DNA of 64,000 bases from Paraphysomonas bandaiensis (Eukaryota; Chrysophyceae), in contig CBFFRP010000297.1 of NCBI GenBank assembly GCA_965644295.1, positions 1 to 64,000 on the forward strand. The letters run 5' to 3'. The notes under the pieces are model-generated. The model did no database searches. It worked only from the letters and a program-made list of their open reading frames with translations, and was not told the DNA's origin. Position 1 is the stretch's first letter; each line of letters begins with the position of its first letter. A program made the translations under genes and the position numbers. Shown piece by piece: positions 46,606-57,713 of this stretch.

Positions 46606-48545
46606 TCACTTCTGATGTTGTTGGTGGGGCATCCCACCTCTGTTCTGAACTGATGATGACATCATCATCTGTGACGCCGACTCGTCTACGAAGGTAAATC
46701 CCTCAAACGCTCCATCAAGGGAGCCAAAGTAGGCTCCACGCACATCCGGAGATACTGAACAGCATGAACAAATGATTCGGCGCATAAGACTAAACAGTAA
46801 TGCTTACCAATTGGTTCGATGGATGTGAACTCTTGGTCAAACAGGGAAGTGTCGAGAGAACCGGAAAACTTTGGCGTCCAAGGCGGAGGAATGCTTCCAT
46901 TGTACAATCGCTCCCAATCTAGCCCGTAAAAAAAGCCGTGTGCCTTAATTTCCGCCGCATCAGCCTCTCCGCTTCCGAGGCGCTTCTTTGGGTCACGCAC
47001 TAGCAGGCGTCGCAATAAGTCTTTGGCAGACTACAGGTAACACTTACATCAATACAAGATATAAAGAAAAATAGGTATATTTGAGTGTGCTACACCACAA
47101 ATGTATGATTTGAAAGTTCAAAGGTTTCGTACTGTAAAATATACCTCGCTCAAAAATGAGGGGAAGTTCAGCTCTGCCTTCATGATTTTTTCAAACATAA
47201 CCTCTCTGCTGCGGCTGTAGAATGGAGGGAGACCAGAAAGCATTTCGTATAATAATGCACCCGTTGACCACCAGTCAACTGCACGGCCGTGTCCTTGTCG
47301 TAGGAGTACCTCCGGAGCGATGTACTCAGGTGTGCCACAAAAAGAATTGGCGCCAGAGGAGTCGTCTGACACCCCCTCCTTACTGAGACCAAAGTCTGTC
47401 AAACGAACGTTCCCATGATGATCCAGGAGTACATTTTCGGGTTTAAGGTCTCGGTATATTATGTCGTGGCTATGCACGTACTCAATGGCCATAATGATCT
47501 GGGCGGTATAAAAACGGGCCTGAGATTCTGGAAACCGGCCCATTCGACCAAGGTGAAAGAAAAGCTCTCCACCTGCACAGTAGTCCAAAACAAAAAATAG
47601 CTTGTCAGCTGTCTGGAAAGCCATGTTGAGTCCCACGATAAAGGGGTGATGGACGTAGCCTAACACATTTCGCTCTGTTTTGGTATGTTCCACTTGGTTC
47701 TTACGGATGATATAGTCTTTCTTGAGCACCTTCATCGCGTAAAGCTTCCCAGATTCTTTTTCTCTTACCAGAAACACTTTTCCAAAAGAACCTTTTCCCA
47801 CTACACGGATGATGTTAAACGCTTCCAGGTTAATGGTACGCTTGGCGGGCTGGGCGGCTGCCTGTTGCTCTCCACCCTCACCACCCATCTGTACTCCACT
47901 TGTCGCACGGTTAAAAATAAACTCCGCCTCCTTTACTACCGACAGAGATTTGATATCCATGCCATCATTCTCGTCGTCCTCAGGAGGCCTCTGTTGGGAA
48001 AAGCGCCAAACTGAATTAGGCGGTGTTTTGCTCATACCAATGCCTTCGTCCATTTCTGCGCTCTCATCTTCAACGCCTTCGTCGTCCTTGTCAAACATCT
48101 CTTCCATATCCATATCGTCGAATGAACCGTTGTTACTGTTCCGCCAGTGAACATCGATAAACGGCGGCAGCACATTTGCATCCGCGCAGAGGAAGTGGTA
48201 CATTGACTGGGTACGGAGAATTAATGGGTTGGCAATAACATTTTGCAGCCATGTATCGAGCAAATTTCTATTCTCTTCCATTTTATCTCCAGTTAAAATA
48301 TTTTCAGCTATAAAAGGCACAGGAAAAATATCCGGATGAAGGACTCTAAGTTGGTCGCTAATACCGACGAATGATGTGTATCGTCGATATACATACCAAG
48401 TCTGTAAACTCTCTTGTTGTACACATATAATGTAAACAACATAAGGTGGACCACCCTGATCCTGACATATGCCATATCCAGCAACTGCAATAGATATTAA
48501 TATGAGGTTATAGTATATATTAATATTACCTTCTATTGTAAGCAT
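46606..48545 (-). CDS. PX-domain AGC protein kinase
   Basis: Ser/Thr kinase of the AGC group with an N-terminal phosphoinositide-binding PX domain, an arrangement like SGK3. Predicted 575 residues in four exons: 48530-48545 (16 nt), 47145-48484, 46808-47030, 46606-46754. PX spans roughly residues 5-115 with WYVYRRYTSF as its core RRY motif. An acidic linker follows. The kinase has GKGSFGKV, YAMKVLKK, IIYRDLKPEN, TDFGLSK and the activation loop NSFCGTPEYIAPE. Exon 4 supplies the C-tail hydrophobic motif FEGFTF, so the protein has both sites by which PDK1/TORC2-type kinases usually switch on AGC kinases, then a Ser/Met/Gln/His-rich end. Intron 2 is 114 nt, an exception to the usual 50. It is divergent from the FkbM-type gene. 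Confidence 0.92.
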
Positions 48546-49100
48546 TTTTAAGTTACAAAATAGATAATCTAACTATCAGATACAATCAACTCTTGTAAAT
48601 ATATATTTCCTGTTAATAAATACTATAAATCAAACGTTAATCTGTCACTAAACTCTAACAGTGTCAGGTAACATTCAACACAATTGAATATCTTGTGAAA
48701 CTCTTATATGAATGATAGTTATATACATACATACATACATACATACCATCTTGTATGTACGACTGTAGGTAGCATATTCATGTATTTCCATTACTACACA
48801 TATGTAGGTGACCTTGCTATGTGGTATGTTTTGGAGTGTATCAACTGCCGTACAGAACCAGAAGAAAAATATTGATACCAAATTTTAGGATTCCAGGAAA
48901 TTTTGCATTTTCCAGGAAATCTATATAAAAAATTAACTTTTAAAGTATGGATTTTATATACAGCACAGTGTTGGTATTCCATGGTATTCAATATTCAGCC
49001 AACTAGTGAGATGAAGCACTACTTATACACAATTGAATTGAATTGATAACTAGTGCATATGCTTGAAATAGATACAGCTTAACCCTGACATTGGATAGCT
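48546..49100. promoter_or_regulatory. Divergent spacer AGC kinase / FkbM-type gene
   Basis: 555 bp between opposite start codons. It contains a CATA microsatellite at 48723-48750 and otherwise only AT-rich sequence. Confidence 0.4.
48723..48750. repeat. Microsatellite, (CATA)n
   Basis: Seven consecutive ACAT/CATA units. Confidence 0.9.
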
Positions 49101-50058
49101 ATGTATATGTGGTTTGTTCTATACTTCGCTCTCTTCAGTGAGTGTGATGGTTATAGGAATAAAATGCTTGACCATGCCAAAACCGTTCGATCTTTCTTTC
49201 CAAATCGATTATTTGACGGAGATGGAGTTACCTGGAGGTCTCCAGGCACATACAATACGACACTAGCGTCTATGGCCCCAACGTATCGACAGTTCAGCTA
49301 TGCCCAAGACCAAGAGGATTTATGGTTATATGAGAATTGGTTTTACGGCGTAAGCAATGGTGTTATCATGGAATCTGGGGCACTGGATGGTATCATGTAT
49401 TCTACATCTTATTTGTTTGAAAAGTTTGCGCAATGGACTGTAATTCACGTAGGTTCGTGCTTACTAAAATTCTTGCATTGTGAATTTTTAATTTTAACGC
49501 TATTACACAGAAGCAGATCCGCGTAATTTTTACCGGTTGGCACGGAATAGATTAGAGGCTATCAACATACATGCCGCTCTTTGTAGTGAAGCGAGAACTT
49601 TACATTTCACAAATGATAAAGGCTCTGAAGTTCAGGGTTTCGTTGAGTTTATGACACCAATGTTTCTCAGGAAATTTCATAACAAGATATACAAGAATAT
49701 TACTAAACTGGAAGATTTAGCTACAGTCCAGTGTGTACAGGCAAAGAAGTTATTGCAGGAACTCAGCGTTGATCACATTGATGTATGGGTTTTGGATACA
49801 GAAGGTGCAGAGTTATCAGTACTTGAAGGGACCGACTTTTCTAGGGTTCACATCAATACGATCGTGATGGAGTGTGACGGAAGTGACTTGATGAAGGATC
49901 AGGAGAAAATTGCTCTACTTAGTAGAAATGGTTATGGTTGTGAATATGTTAAGCGGAACTGTTTTTGTAGACATTCCAGTTTTCAACCTTCTGCAGCACC
50001 TTCTGGAGTAGATCTTCAATATACTGGGGAACGCAATGTCCAGAAACGAATAGAATAG
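49101..50058 (+). CDS. Secreted or membrane-anchored FkbM-type methyltransferase
   Basis: 299 residues in two exons, 49101-49452 and 49511-50058, joined by a 58-nt intron through a Glu codon. The N-terminus MYMWFVLYFALFSECDG looks like a signal peptide, so the protein probably enters the secretory pathway. The core matches FkbM-type SAM methyltransferases: FSYAQDQEDLWLYENWF, MESGALDGIMYSTSYLFE (the GA-x-DG SAM-binding block), WTVIHVEADPRNFYRL with the acidic residue ending strand 2, and DVWVLDTEGAELSVLEG. A Cys pair near the end (CEYVKRNCFC) may form disulfides. Many protists encode such secreted FkbM proteins; the acceptor, likely a glycan, is unknown. Confidence 0.85.
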
Positions 50059-51741
50059 ACTTGAAAGTGATAGTTTCTTGTATGATTCACAGATTCATAT
50101 TACGATAATAGTAAATAGTTTGATGTTTAGTTACTAAAATTTGTTCTTGTATATAATTGAATTGACTTTCACATTCGTTTGTCACCTATGTGATATTGCT
50201 CCACTTTGTAAATATAGAAATATAATAAATATAGTACTTCTGCTACGTTTCTGTTGTTAATACATATTCATATTGTTCTTGATGGGAAGTGGAAGTGCAG
50301 ATACATTTATGCTATTTACACTTATTTATTACTCTGGCTCAACGTTATGATATATATCACGTACTTCACTAGGATCCTCTCATGTACATAGTATATACTA
50401 TACACCGGCGATAGTAGATCTGATGAAACAGAGCAGAAAAAAGACGATGCTACTTCTCTTGTTTTTGGTTGGTGGCGAAAGATAAGTGCATATTGGAACT
50501 GCGGTTTCTATAAAGGAGTTTTACTGCATATAGTATTCTGAATTTCAATATTACGTGTAATATTAATCGCAAGTCCCTTCTCACTCACTACAAAATGGTG
50601 TATTAAAATAACACAAAGATACTAGACAATGACAATATAACGGTGTTAAATTTGTGCTGCTTGATAGGCTGCATTACCGTTATTACGCATCAGTATTACA
50701 ATATTTTATCAAACCACACACCACTATATATAACTCTCACTCCTCTCGGCTGCTGGAAGAAAATCTCATCTCAAGGGGCATTTCTACCCACTAAACTTTC
50801 CTGTTCATTTTCAGGTCATACTGTCATTAATAGAATCTACATCAACACAGATTCATTTCATAATAGAGCACCGTCCATAGTATGTCTCCTGCAAAGATAA
50901 TGATGAACCTGAGGCTCTTCTCCCACCTTTATGATGATCGTAATCTTATGAGATATATCATGAAGCTACTTCAATGGATAATCTGTGCTCTCACCGATCA
51001 AAACTCTAATATCCGCTCAGTTTATGCAAATCCTGTTAATGTATATATGTATGAACATTTATGCCACAGATAAGATAGGAAGTCGGGTCCCCTGTAATGC
51101 CTGTATTCTAGATGTGTTCAGTCAATCACAGTGTCACTCACATAGTGGCGATGACGTTAGCAAATACGTCATCAGATGTGAAATGGTTTGGAGTGAGATC
51201 CACTATAATTGGCCCGCTTGATTCATAATTTGGATCTCGAGTTATTCATGTTCAAAGTGAGTGCCCTTAATTCAGTTATCTTTCTTTTAAGGATCCTATT
51301 AGTGCCGCTTTTCATGACCCCCCTCACTCCACTGATGACAGTCCTTCACACACTTTTTACACGATACATCAACATAACATCATGTGACTCTGACTCTGAG
51401 GTCACTTAGAACTTTCTCTACGAATTTAATAGTGATTAGAATCCGAGGCCTATCACCTCAAAACGTTGAAAAGTTATGGAATTATACATAAAAGACACTT
51501 TTTCGCGATTTTTTTTCATGATTTTCCCCCTTTTTGTACAGCGAGTTTAACGTACGTTGTAGTCTGAGACAAACACCCACTTGTAGTCCAACTGTATATT
51601 AGGAAAATACAATGTATATATCGATGTCTATTAATAGAGTACAGTAGCATATAGGCTTATATCACAGCACAGAGCAGCTTCATATTAAGCTAATCATTAT
51701 CTGCATTGATATACTTTACGTGGGATAGAATAATCAGATTT
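50059..51741. other. Intergenic, no gene seen
   Basis: 1.68 kb of AT-rich sequence. Short open stretches at 50643-51409 (+) have no recognisable domain and no conserved splice context. Confidence 0.45.
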
Positions 51742-52143
51742 ATGTCAATGGATAATTCTCCTGTTAATATTGATGATGATGAGTTAATTGGAGTGGTTGA
51801 AGACTGCTGTGCTTATGCTGAATTGCAAATAGCCCTTCAAAAAGAATTGTCTAAAGGCTTCTTTTTTATGGCTAAAGCAAGAAAAAATACAAACAGAATT
51901 AATTCAGTGGATTGTCGAGATGAGATGGAAACAAATTTCAGAGTAGAGTTGGAGGACAGTGGTGAATGTACTCAGTGGGTTTCTAAGCCTAAAGTCGACC
52001 CCTTGTTGTATGTATCTGCACTACCCCCTCCTGATTTGCGTCATTGCCAAAAGTCATTTGAGAGAGCAACAGGAACTATTATTGCGCTAGTGTCAAAAAT
52101 AAATCGTATTAAACAGCGTATGAAGCCCAACGCATCTGAGTGA
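51742..52143 (+). CDS. Vma22/CCDC115-like V-ATPase assembly factor
   Basis: 133 residues, no intron, ATG at 51742 (the frame extends 12 codons up but without ATG). It resembles Vma22/CCDC115, an ER factor that helps assemble the V-ATPase Vo sector. An N-terminal helix DDELIGVVEDCCAYAELQ leads into LSKGFFFMAKARKNT, matching the family's GW-x-x-LAKAR block. After a spacer, VDPLLYVSALPPPDLRHC followed by QKSFERA matches DPL-WFG-LVP-SLR-AQ--F. A C-terminal helix with VSKINRIKQRMK closes it. The yeast and human proteins are about 180 residues, so this one is short in the middle. The assignment is by pattern and would need profile search. Confidence 0.65.
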   Translation: MSMDNSPVNIDDDELIGVVEDCCAYAELQIALQKELSKGFFFMAKARKNTNRINSVDCRDEMETNFRVELEDSGECTQWVSKPKVDPLLYVSALPPPDLRHCQKSFERATGTIIALVSKINRIKQRMKPNASE

Positions 52144-52842
52144 TTTTGTAGATAGAATGAATTTCGATTTCTGAGTCATTATATAATTAAATATAGCATT
52201 TTCTTCCTACTATTATTAAAATTAGGGAAATTTTCATTCCTTTGTCCTTTGCTAACAGTACTTTATACTCAATATACGACACGAATTCACGTTTAGTTCG
52301 CATGATCATGAAATTCATTACCTAATAATTTCACAGGTCGTCTACCAGTAAATTATACTAGTAGTGACATTTAGACAGATGTAAATACAATAAGTAAGAA
52401 AGATATTGTGACTACAAGAATAAAAAAGTGATGAGTAATGAGTGAATACTGATGTACATCATAACATTATTAACTATCACGTGTAATTGAGCAGTTAGAT
52501 ATATAACTGACGATGACGATCATGAATCTTCAACAGATGCTATGATTTCAGTTTGTGGGCGGTTTGTGATAATTTAATTGAACACTATAATAAATATGTA
52601 CTATCTTATATTAATATGGATCTTAATATAGGGCCAATTTACCTACGACACTTTGCTTTCACACATAACTTCGCTCGCAAGCATATGTATTCAACTAGGG
52701 CAGTTGTTTCCAACGAACATATACACCCTATCCTACAAAAGAAGTAATGTCAATAGAACTAATCATATTTCAATTACATATGTTCATACTAATCGTAAGC
52801 TAATAACATCTAGAGCACAACAACAAGTGTTGAAGCATACTT
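52144..52842. other. Convergent 3' spacer, no gene seen
   Basis: About 700 bp between the Vma22-like stop and the METTL1 stop. AT-rich, no repeats recognised. Confidence 0.5.
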
Positions 52843-53883
52843 CTAAGACGATGCAAAGAGAGAATATACTGGACACACTCTGTCATCTGCTGAGGGGCCT
52901 ACTTCAGAGTAACGACGCCGCCGAAAGACAGCAAAATGCTTTCTCCCTCTCATTCGCTCCACCTTTTTCCCTTCCTCCGTCTCATTTATCATCGCTTTTA
53001 CTGCAGGATCATTCTCGAGAACTTCATCATCATCCAACCTTTCGAAACATGGATGCGCTGTACATTTCTCAACGTGCCAAAGGTGCAGCTCTTCTACATC
53101 CGTGATAGTGTAAAGCCTGGCATCTTCGGCCAGGAGGTACGCATATTCCGAGAGCATTGCCTCACTTACTATTCGACGACGGTGATTTTTTGCCTTAAAG
53201 TGAGGATCCGGAAAACAGAAAAATATTTTTTCTATCTGTGTGATATTTACGTTATACATTTTACTTTACAGACAATGTGCCAACCTGTCCTTTGTTGAAG
53301 TAATTAGGAAGGTAACGCATACAGTTTGTCCTGAACATGATGGTATAAGAAAATGGATATAATTATTACTCTGTGTATACCGAAAGCACGATGCATTCTC
53401 ATACGCAGTCCCTCCACTCTCACTGCGCAATGCCTCAATTCTCAGTCGCACGTATTCACATACCTTCACAATGTTATAGAAGTACACCGGTACTGTTGTT
53501 GTGTTCGTACCTTAGCTCGAATTTCCAACCCCAGCACAACCTTTGAAGGAAAGAGAGCAGATAGAGCTACAGTTAAACCTCCGAATCCACAACCCACATC
53601 AAGAAACCTTACCACACTTCAAAAAAATCATATGGTCACATTGAAATATCTCGATATCCACTTACGGATTAGAAATGTTGGGGTAATGTTGTGTCCAATC
53701 CATTTCAGCGGGAGATAAAGGATAATCAAACCCATTATTATGAGATAACTATATGTAACACTTTAGTTCTTTGGAAATATCTCAGAAGCATGTTATTACC
53801 GGGTTACAATGGGCACGAGACCTATAAAACTTTTTCTGTGGAAGTTTTGCAACAACTTCATTATCTGATATTGTCCTCTTCAT
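52843..53883 (-). CDS. METTL1: tRNA (guanine-N7)-methyltransferase catalytic subunit
   Basis: METTL1/Trm8 makes m7G46 in tRNA variable loops together with a WD-repeat partner (WDR4/Trm82), not seen in this window. The predicted protein has 264 residues in six exons: 53800-53883, 53666-53748, 53511-53616, 53381-53463, 53285-53330 (46 nt), 52843-53235; all introns are 47-51 nt. The N-terminus QKKFYRSRAHCNP matches the family's QKRYYRQRAHSNP. Then come YPLSPAEMDWTQHYPNIS, the SAM motif RFLDVGCGFGGLTVALS, GLEIRAKVCEYVRLRI, NCMRYLPNYFNKGQ, the catalytic FFCFPDPHFK and AEDARLYTITDVEELHLW, and TEEGKKVERMRG. The C-terminal 20 residues after FAVFRRRR are not conserved. Every exon junction keeps the frame. 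Confidence 0.95.
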
Positions 53884-54337
53884 TCCTTAACAGTTACTTC
53901 TGATGATCTTATACAAAACTCGGTATGAGTAAAATAGTCTATATATAATGCAGTGGATATGATGTTATCCATACAGTTATTTCTACTATGTATGGAGTAT
54001 ATGGCATTCATCACATCACCACCACCCAAACTACTGAACTTATCTTACTTGTACGTGTAGGTACTTATAAAACAGGAGTTTGATGTGTGTGTATATAAAA
54101 TACTTGATTTTTATGTGAAATATCATTTTTTGAGATGCATACTCTGCTGTACATATCCATATACTGTACGTAGCAGTTTGGACTGACAACTGTGTATGTA
54201 TGTACAGTATCATATTCTTGTATGTGTCCATATCTATACTACGAACATATACATACTTCTATATATTGATATGATTGCTATACGATTCTCGAGTTAATTG
54301 ATTCTTATCTCAAAGTATTCATATCTCTAGTGTGTTC
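53884..54337. promoter_or_regulatory. Divergent spacer METTL1 / PHD gene
   Basis: 454 bp between opposite start codons, AT-rich, with TATACA-rich runs. No defined element. Confidence 0.4.
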
Positions 54338-55795
54338 ATGCCGCCAAAAGCAAAGAAAAGACGAACTAAATCAAGAACAAGTGAATCAAGTCATACAAAC
54401 AAATGGGATGAATACTATAAAAAAATAGATCGTTTACTTCTAGCAATAATACGGGCAGAACATGCCATCAATGTATACAGCTACAACCCCATGTGCACAA
54501 GTGTGGTATTGACATCGGAGATCTCTAAGCAACAACAGCATATATTAAGTTCGAAGTTGGCAGTTACTGAGGTATTAAAATCACTAGACTCTGAAAATGC
54601 CGACGATACACGGTACAGTGAATTAGGATATGAATCCGACAACTCTATTGATGTCCAAAACATCGATTGCTCTCGATGTAATCTTCCCGACACAGAAGGA
54701 AATGATATTTTATTATGTGATAAGATTGGCTGCAATCGAGCGTATCATCAGGAGTGTTTAGACCCTCCTTTGCTGAGTATGGACTTTAAAGGATCTGATG
54801 GCTTAGCAGATGCTGACGAAGACTGGTTTTGCTGGCAATGTGACTGTATTGACAAATGCATCGATTTAATTAATGATAGGATGAGTACTAAATACTCATG
54901 TATTGGAGATGTCTTCAAGGAAGAGTTAGCAACACTTGATGGGTCTGATAAAGCCTGTGGGATTGAGGAGAGTGACTCAGATGATTCCGATTATTCTGAA
55001 AATAACCATGACGTTTTGAGCGTTGCTTCGTCTTCAGGATCCTCTTGTGATGGTGAAAGGGGTAGAAGTAAGCTCATGGAAAAGGTTTCTGATTCTGAAG
55101 TAGAAGGTCTGCTGGCCGAAAGTGGATGTGACGGCGTGATGAATTCACGGAGCCGAAGAAGAATTAAAACGGTATTAGGATGCGATGTGACTCCGGAAGA
55201 AGTGGTGATAGGACACGGAATTGCGCGGGTGCGAGCCGGATACCTCTACACAGGTGAAGTATTGGAAGAGTTAAGTGGTACAAAGGAGCACATGTGGAAA
55301 GTTTCGTTTGCCGATGATAGTGATGCAATCCTTAACTGGTCATCCCTTAGGTTTTATTATATTTGTTGTCTGGTTGTATTTCCCAGTGATATACCTGCAG
55401 GGACGCTATACAGTTGCGTGCTGAGTATGACCTAAAATGGGAACAGAAAGAATTGGAGGAGAGTCGCGAAGCCGATCAGGTACGTATATAAGGCATTATA
55501 CAACTCGCCTTTAATTAGTTTCTAGAAACGGGAAAATTCTTTAAGCCTAGTTCTCAACCATAAGCGCTTTCGACCTTCGGTAGATTACGTAAAACTGAAT
55601 GAAGCGGTTAGTTTATTGAACATGATAACGTGTTCGTATGGTGACTCTTCTTTTCAGCTTTTTGGGGACTCAGTAGATACATCTGCTACAGGTAAAAGCG
55701 AGGTGGAGTTGATGCCTGCATCATCTAGAAGAAAGAAGAAAGCTGTAGAGAGTGTGAAGACCAGAAAGAAGAGGAAAATCAAACACCGAAGTTAG
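54338..55795 (+). CDS. PHD-finger protein, probably nuclear
   Basis: 436 residues in four exons: 54338-55350, 55401-55479, 55526-55606, 55658-55795; introns 46-51 nt. The start ATG gives MPPKAKKRRTKS, a basic nuclear-type start. A PHD finger lies at about residues 111-168: CSRC, CDKIGC, YHQEC and WFCWQC provide the Cys4-His-Cys3 set, with an Asp/Gly-rich insert before the last pair (SDGLADADEDW). It is followed by an acidic Ser/Asp stretch, a region with VIGHGIARVRAGYLYTGEV and HMWKVSFADDSDAILNW (a Tudor-like pattern), then a Lys-rich end KTRKKRKIKHRS. The likely role is reading histone tails; the PHD plus Tudor-like pairing is inferred from pattern only. Confidence 0.82.
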
Positions 55796-55900
55796 ACACT
55801 TCATAATCGTCATGCGACGTCGATTACTAATTTTGTATTGGGATGTAATAATGTTAAAATGCTTATTCTATTATATACTATATATAGTATGTGCTTTAGT

Positions 55901-55965
55901 CAGGGCCTGGTATCCGATAATGGTAATGCCATTATAATTGCCAGGAACTGGACTACCATTAATGG
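55901..55965. mobile_element. MITE-like repeat, copy 2 (short)
   Basis: Starts CAGGGCCTGGTATCC and includes CCAGGAACTGGACTACCATT shared with copy 1. The start is the inverse of the CCAGGCCCTG end of copy 1, suggesting terminal inverted repeats. Confidence 0.5.
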
Positions 55966-57133
55966 AATGTACTGGTACTTGATATATGATTATATGATAT
56001 ATATAGAACTAAGTGAAATCTAAACATGTTAAACCATGTTTATGCAACTCTATAGCTACTTTGTGTCGACTTTATTCATTACCAGCGGCAAACTTAATGT
56101 TGTAAGAGTTAAATTATAGTTTCCTGAGCAACAGCATAGCAAATTACTCATACTCAAGAACTCTAAAAAAGCTTTGAAAATATGCATATTTCACTTAGAA
56201 AGCATTGCTTCATAAAAGTATTTTCTGTTGAGTTCTGCAATACGATGTGATATATATTGTGCAATTGAAGTGAGTTAACAGTGTGCAATTATAGGTAAAG
56301 TCAACTCATAGGTGTAACGGGTGATTATAGTTACAAAGGAATTAAATTCAGTTACTGATGTGTGACTATACAAGATATAGAACTGACTGATGAACATATG
56401 ATAAACAGATGTTGCTATAAGAACAGATGTTTCAACATATGTTACTCGAATATGTAGTGAAGTGTTCAGAATAATAATCATAATTTCTTACTTGAAAGTG
56501 CATTGTGTTCAACAGCAAGGTTACGGTTTACGCGTAGAGCAAAGTTAACTTCAGTGAAATGTCCAAATGTTTCAAAGTTGAAAGAAGCTACAGTACACAA
56601 ATACACCACTAAACTAAAGTAATTATACTCTGTACTTATACCATATATAAGCAATAAGCAACATTGATGGCCAGAAAAGTTGATGGCAGTGTAATTCAGT
56701 CTTCTTCCGAGTGAATCGCAAAACCACCGAGTCACCTTCCTTCGTTCGGGTTTTATGTTTGTTTTCTGAAACTAAGCGAGCAAACTGACATTCTTTGATG
56801 AAAGTTCTAAAGACTTTTACGAATGCCACCAATTTGCTCTCACCCGACAGCAATCACGACATAAGTGCAGGAATGGATTTTTGGTGTTGTTGTTGAGAGG
56901 CTCGCTCTGTAGTCATGCGAAAGTTGATTATGACACCTGAGCGTAGAAACATGAATACATGTTGTCTAGAATAGTTGCTATTTCTACGAGCCAATAACAT
57001 GTCGTTGTGAGATGCTTATGCTATCATGAAGCCCTGTAGGAAGTTCCTAATGTGCAAGTGGAAAATGTATTTACGATTCCTAGTCTGTTTTTACTCTAAA
57101 TTACAGTAGTAATTAAAAGAGCATAACATCATC
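55966..57133. other. Intergenic, no supported gene
   Basis: AT-rich. Two overlapping open stretches at 56478-56853 (-) total about 125 codons in two frames, with no recognised domain; they might be an unrecognised small gene, but I do not call it. Confidence 0.4.
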
Positions 57134-57281
57134 TATTATGAGCGTATTATCTACTTAGATATTAATGACCATTAAAATTTGCCGGGATATTTTTCATTAA
57201 TGCCAATATAATTGCCGGTAACTGGAATGCCATTAATGGTTAATGGGCCATTAGCCATTAGTGGTTACGAGGCAGGCCCTG
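57134..57281. mobile_element. MITE-like repeat, copy 3
   Basis: Begins TATTATGAGCG-TATTATC like copy 1, shares TGCCGGGATATTTTTCATTA and the palindromic ATTAATGG core, and ends GCAGGCCCTG. A SINE-like hairpin end follows 9 bp later. Confidence 0.55.
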
Positions 57282-57289
57282 CTTTGAGT

Positions 57290-57452
57290 GATAGAGCGAA
57301 AGTGGGTGCACCTTGGTGCTTGCGGCTTGTGGTGACGCACAAGGATATTTCGTAGCGCTAAATATAGTAGGATATCAGCGTTGAGCACTAGTTCGTTTAA
57401 TTGTTTTGCTAAATTAATTCTGACTCTTAGACGCCTATTGCTAAAAATAAGA
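57290..57452 (+). repeat. SINE-like retroposon, 3' part (copy D)
   Basis: Carries GCACCTTGGTGCTTGCGG, an 8-bp insertion, then GACGCACAAGG, with an outer stem CGAAA/TTTCG (57297-57301 with 57348-57352). It ends in CGCCTATTGCTAAAAATAAG like the full copy. It is the most diverged of the larger copies. Confidence 0.6.
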
Positions 57453-57713
57453 TATTCACTACTAGAAGCTTTGCTTCCACTTTTTTGCCTTCACCTCCTG
57501 AGTACTAATCATACATTGCTTTGCCTATATGTCTATATGTTATGATTTATTGATTATCAATAAACGGTATCAAATGACTACGCCTATGTATGCTTTCAAC
57601 ATAATGAAGGAATTCCACATGATTATCTTTGATTTATTATTACAGAACCATCATTTAACGGTAATATTAAAATTACTCAATGAGTTACTACGTCAGATGT
57701 AGACACTTATTTT

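Noticed and set aside
56478-56853. Two overlapping minus-strand open stretches
   Set aside because: Different frames with no splice pair of the usual size that joins them into one protein; no domain.
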